A stretch of 64,000 nt of DNA, from positions 1,922,001 through 1,986,000 of the forward strand of contig NZ_CP011308.1 of NCBI RefSeq assembly GCF_000987835.1. The letters are read 5' to 3'. How positions within the stretch are numbered: position 1 is the first letter of the stretch; each line of letters opens with the position of its first letter. The notes beneath the pieces are model-generated. The model saw only the letters and a list, made by a program, of their open reading frames with translations, did not search any database and was not told the origin of the DNA. The stretch is from Sulfurovum lithotrophicum (GTDB lineage Bacteria; Campylobacterota; Campylobacteria; Campylobacterales; Sulfurovaceae). A program made the position numbers and the translations under genes. Shown in pieces: positions 61,339-64,000 of this stretch.

Positions 61339-62439
61339 TTATTTTTTGTTATCCGTCTGATAGAGGAATATTCCCGAAGGATGTTTCACCTGGTAAATCT
61401 CTCTTTGAAGGAACCACTCATCCGTATCGATCACATTGACCTGGTTGGCATCATTCACGGAGACATAAAGGTGCGGATACTCCTGAGACCATCTCACATG
61501 CAACACCTTCCCTTTAAACGTAAATGTTTTTATAACCTTCAATGTTTTGGTATCGATAATCTGGATCGTCGGGAAATCTTTTCCAGAATAGGTCACTGCC
61601 AGATATTTTTTATCCGGGCTGAGCGAGGTAAATACAGGCAAACCCTGTGTTTCGATATTTTTGATAAAGTTAAAATGGTTGTCATAGACCATCACGGCAT
61701 TATCGCCTACGGCAGGAATGAATGTTTTATCATCACTGAGTGACCAGAAACCGAAATGCGGTACTTTCAGCACAGGTTTATTGTCTTCGGCCGTCACTTT
61801 TATCTCGGAATATGTCATCTTGTCCAGGTCGATCACACCAAATGCTTTACTCAGGAAGAAGCCGACAATATACGTATTGTCCTTTATCATCGCATCAAAA
61901 GGCATCTTTCCTACTTTGAATTCTTTGAATATCTTGAATTTCGGTGTCCCTTTTCCTGCATTTTCATCTTTAAGCACAGTGACCTTGTCGTTATCCATCT
62001 GTGCAAAGATGATCATATCCTTGTATATCTTGATACCCACATTCTTTGAACCGGTCACGATCTTGTCTATAGGTTTGAGATCACGCGTCAGAATATCAAC
62101 CGATTTGTCATCGTAGTTGGCTACGGCAACATAATTCTTCCCGATAACAAAACCGATAGCGGACTTGCTCGTTTTGTATTCTGCTTCCACTTTTTCCGTT
62201 TTAGGATCAAATTTCACAATATAGCCATCACGACTGATCAGGTAGGCATCGTCACCATCAAACTTGATGATCCCGTGATTCATGTTATGCATATGTTCCA
62301 TATGTCTTCTGGCCAGGCCATCCTCAATAACGGCAACCGATTCACTTTCACGCTCTACGACAAAATACTTTTCCTTTGCATTTAGCGATGCTGAAAAAAA
62401 GGTTGTTACCAGAAGGAGCACAGAGAGGAGATATTTCAT
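61339..62439 (-). CDS. nirF: NirF-like heme d1 biosynthesis protein
   Basis: 366 residues: signal peptide (LLSVLLLVTTFFSASLNA) and an eight-bladed cytochrome d1-like propeller with repeats such as YLISRDGYIVKFD, GVIDLDKMTYSEIKV and YVSVNDANQVNVIDTDE. There is no CxxCH, so it is not NirS. Conserved-looking His residues lie in MEHMHNMNHGI. NirF acts in the periplasm in the last steps of heme d1 formation. It is 35 kb from nirJ, and the 1-bp gap to the thioredoxin-fold gene suggests an operon. Confidence 0.87.
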   Translation of the reverse strand: MKYLLSVLLLVTTFFSASLNAKEKYFVVERESESVAVIEDGLARRHMEHMHNMNHGIIKFDGDDAYLISRDGYIVKFDPKTEKVEAEYKTSKSAIGFVIGKNYVAVANYDDKSVDILTRDLKPIDKIVTGSKNVGIKIYKDMIIFAQMDNDKVTVLKDENAGKGTPKFKIFKEFKVGKMPFDAMIKDNTYIVGFFLSKAFGVIDLDKMTYSEIKVTAEDNKPVLKVPHFGFWSLSDDKTFIPAVGDNAVMVYDNHFNFIKNIETQGLPVFTSLSPDKKYLAVTYSGKDFPTIQIIDTKTLKVIKTFTFKGKVLHVRWSQEYPHLYVSVNDANQVNVIDTDEWFLQREIYQVKHPSGIFLYQTDNKK

Positions 62440-62537
62440 ATATTTATCCTTATCTTACAAAATTGGTTCTATTGTACTGAAAAATATATAACAACTCTGT
62501 TGATAAATGTCAATTTAGGGAAAGGTACGAGAAAACA

Positions 62538-64000
62538 TTAAAATTTTTTCCAGAAAGTTCGGCTGAAGAGTAAGAATACCGTATAAAATTCAAGCCTGCC
62601 AATGATCATCCCCATAGAAAGAACTATTTTATCAATATCCGAGAAGAACCCGTAATTATGTGCTGGCCCAGTCAGGGCAAATCCCGGCCCGATATTCCCT
62701 ACACATGCCAAAGCGGTCGATACGGAAGTCATGGCATCAAATCCTCCTGCAAACAGATAGAGTGTCAGTAACATATTGGTCATCACAAAAAGAAAAATAA
62801 ACCCTGTCGTGGACGAGATGATCTGGGACGAAACCTTCTGATGGTCTATGAAAACACTCAGTACTGCGTTGGGATGCAATGTTCTCTTAAACTGTACAGA
62901 AATATTCTTGAACAATACAATGTAACGTATCACTTTCACACCCCCTGCCGTCGATCCGGCGTTTCCGCCTATCAGCATGGCTATAAAAATCACCGCGATC
63001 GCCATATGCCCCCATTGTTCATAGTCAAGCGTGGCAAACCCTGTTGTGGTCAGTACGGACGCAACCGTAAAAGAGGCATGTGTCAGGGCATGAAAATAAC
63101 TGTCATAGTCCACAAAGATATCAACACTGCTCAAGAGCAGTGAAAGCACAATAAATATAGCCAGATACCAAAGCACCTCTTCTCTTTTATACCCCTCTGC
63201 TTTACCGGTGGAAAAGAGTTTCAGGTGAGCCAGGAAGTTGATCCCTGAAAGGATCATGAAAAAGGTCGTGATCCATACAATCGTATTGGAATCATAATAC
63301 CCCAGTGAAGCATTTTTCGTAGAAAAGCCTCCCGTAGAGATAGTTGAAAATGCATGGTTTATCGCATCGAAACCGCTCATACCTGCCCATTTCAGGGCAA
63401 TGGTATCCACCACAGTAAAGAGTACGTAGATACCCCACAATCTTATGGCGGTATCTTTGACCTTTGGCGTGATCTTCTCCATCTTTATCCCTGTTGATTC
63501 AGCTTTGAACAGTGTCATGGAACCACTTGGGTTGATCAGAGAGAAAAGCCCTACCCCCAGTACGATGATTCCCATACCCCCAAGCCAGTGCATCAGGCTT
63601 CTGAGGTAGAGTATCGATTTTGGCAACGATTCAATGTCTGAAAAGACCGTAGCCCCTGTGGTGGTGAATCCGCTGACCGACTCAAAAAAGGCAGCAGCAG
63701 GCGTGATGTCGGTGTAAAGCAGAAAAGGGATCGCACCCGCTACCCCCAGAAGGATCCATATCAGATTGACCGAGAGTATGCCGCCTTTGATACTCAGCTT
63801 CATTCTGTGTTCTCTTAGCAGCAGATAAATGGTTCCGTTCAAAACGAGCAAGGCAAGATCGAAAGCAAAGAACCTGTTCATATTTTCCTGGTAGGCCCAT
63901 CCCACGACAATAGCCGTAAACAGAAAGAAACTCAACGCTATACCGATGACAGAGACGAATTTGAAAATATTTTTTAAAGCGTGTATATCCACTGCTGTAT
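62538..64000 (-). CDS. trkH: TrkH-type potassium uptake membrane subunit (start possibly outside window)
   Basis: At least 484 residues with the TrkH/KtrB pore repeats (FESVSGFTTTGATV, HAFSTISTGGFSTKN, SVLTTTGFATLDYEQW and ACVGNIGPGFALTGP). It imports potassium with a TrkA-type regulatory subunit, which is not in the window. The first candidate start is GTG 63992, without a ribosome site in the eight remaining bases. The frame is open to the window edge, so the true start may lie beyond it. Confidence 0.9.
   Translation of the reverse strand, partial: TAVDIHALKNIFKFVSVIGIALSFFLFTAIVVGWAYQENMNRFFAFDLALLVLNGTIYLLLREHRMKLSIKGGILSVNLIWILLGVAGAIPFLLYTDITPAAAFFESVSGFTTTGATVFSDIESLPKSILYLRSLMHWLGGMGIIVLGVGLFSLINPSGSMTLFKAESTGIKMEKITPKVKDTAIRLWGIYVLFTVVDTIALKWAGMSGFDAINHAFSTISTGGFSTKNASLGYYDSNTIVWITTFFMILSGINFLAHLKLFSTGKAEGYKREEVLWYLAIFIVLSLLLSSVDIFVDYDSYFHALTHASFTVASVLTTTGFATLDYEQWGHMAIAVIFIAMLIGGNAGSTAGGVKVIRYIVLFKNISVQFKRTLHPNAVLSVFIDHQKVSSQIISSTTGFIFLFVMTNMLLTLYLFAGGFDAMTSVSTALACVGNIGPGFALTGPAHNYGFFSDIDKIVLSMGMIIGRLEFYTVFLLFSRTFWKKF

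Noticed and set aside
61339-62439. Calling the d1-type propeller NirS
   Set aside because: There is no N-terminal cytochrome c domain and no CxxCH; length and layout fit NirF.
1-64000. tRNA, rRNA, CRISPR arrays and intact insertion sequences
   Set aside because: All gaps above about 200 bp were read; none shows a tRNA-like cloverleaf, array of spaced repeats or transposase.

Overview
The window looks like a chromosomal segment of a denitrifying member of the Campylobacterota (Epsilonproteobacteria), probably a Sulfurovum- or Sulfurimonas-like chemolithotroph. The evidence is the periplasmic nitrate reductase operon order napA-G-H-B-F-x-L-D with no napC, the heme d1 biosynthesis genes (NirDL-like, NirJ, NirF, siroheme enzymes), small NirC-like c-type cytochromes, a Hyf/Ehr-type membrane complex, and typical epsilonproteobacterial family forms. 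No search could be run, so the genus is an inference.

Layout. 1-10 kb: end of prfB, an orphan LolD-like ABC ATPase with a 42-residue membrane protein, tsf-rpsB (S2 carries a C-terminal helix-hairpin-helix extension), bcp, a siroheme nitrite/sulfite reductase, an HtrA-like protease, DUF523, DUF420 and aldehyde dehydrogenase genes. 10-18.5 kb: the nap operon, whose NapB is fused to an extra N-terminal cytochrome c domain. 18.7-28.4 kb: nitrite/NO-related and heme d1/siroheme genes, a Crp/Fnr regulator, a NirC-like cytochrome and a pentaheme cytochrome. 28.6-41.6 kb: a patatin-like protein, then a ten-gene efflux operon (TetR, TolC, adaptor, RND pump, DUF2164, HlyD, MFS, double ABC ATPase, two ABC-2 permeases). 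41.7-46 kb: di-heme peroxidase, two paralogous short-chain dehydrogenases, an AraC regulator and a second NirC-like cytochrome. 46-54.2 kb: a ClC channel and a Hyf-like complex whose large subunit lacks the NiFe ligands, so it is Ehr-like and not a hydrogenase. 54.4-60.9 kb: nucleotide reduction (nrdG, a detached glycyl-radical domain, an LpdD-like gene, nrdD, nrdB), GAPDH and a TrpD2-like gene. 60.9-64 kb: thioredoxin-fold protein, NirF and TrkH.

The unifying signal is regulatory. Ten promoters across the window carry a Crp/Fnr-type box (TTGAY-N4-RTCAA) exactly 22 bp upstream of a -10 hexamer, so the box centre is at -41.5. They control heme d1/siroheme genes, cytochromes, both ribonucleotide reductase loci, GAPDH and an SDR-AraC operon. 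The Crp/Fnr protein encoded at 23939-24640 is a candidate regulator. A second shared motif, TAGGA-N9-TCCTA, lies at the cytochrome promoters and upstream of the crp/fnr gene.

Other notable features are a class III ribonucleotide reductase split into separate polypeptides around an LpdD-like gene, a homopolymer frameshift in hyfC, and REP-like palindromes sitting exactly on stop codons. No tRNA, rRNA, CRISPR array or intact insertion sequence was seen.
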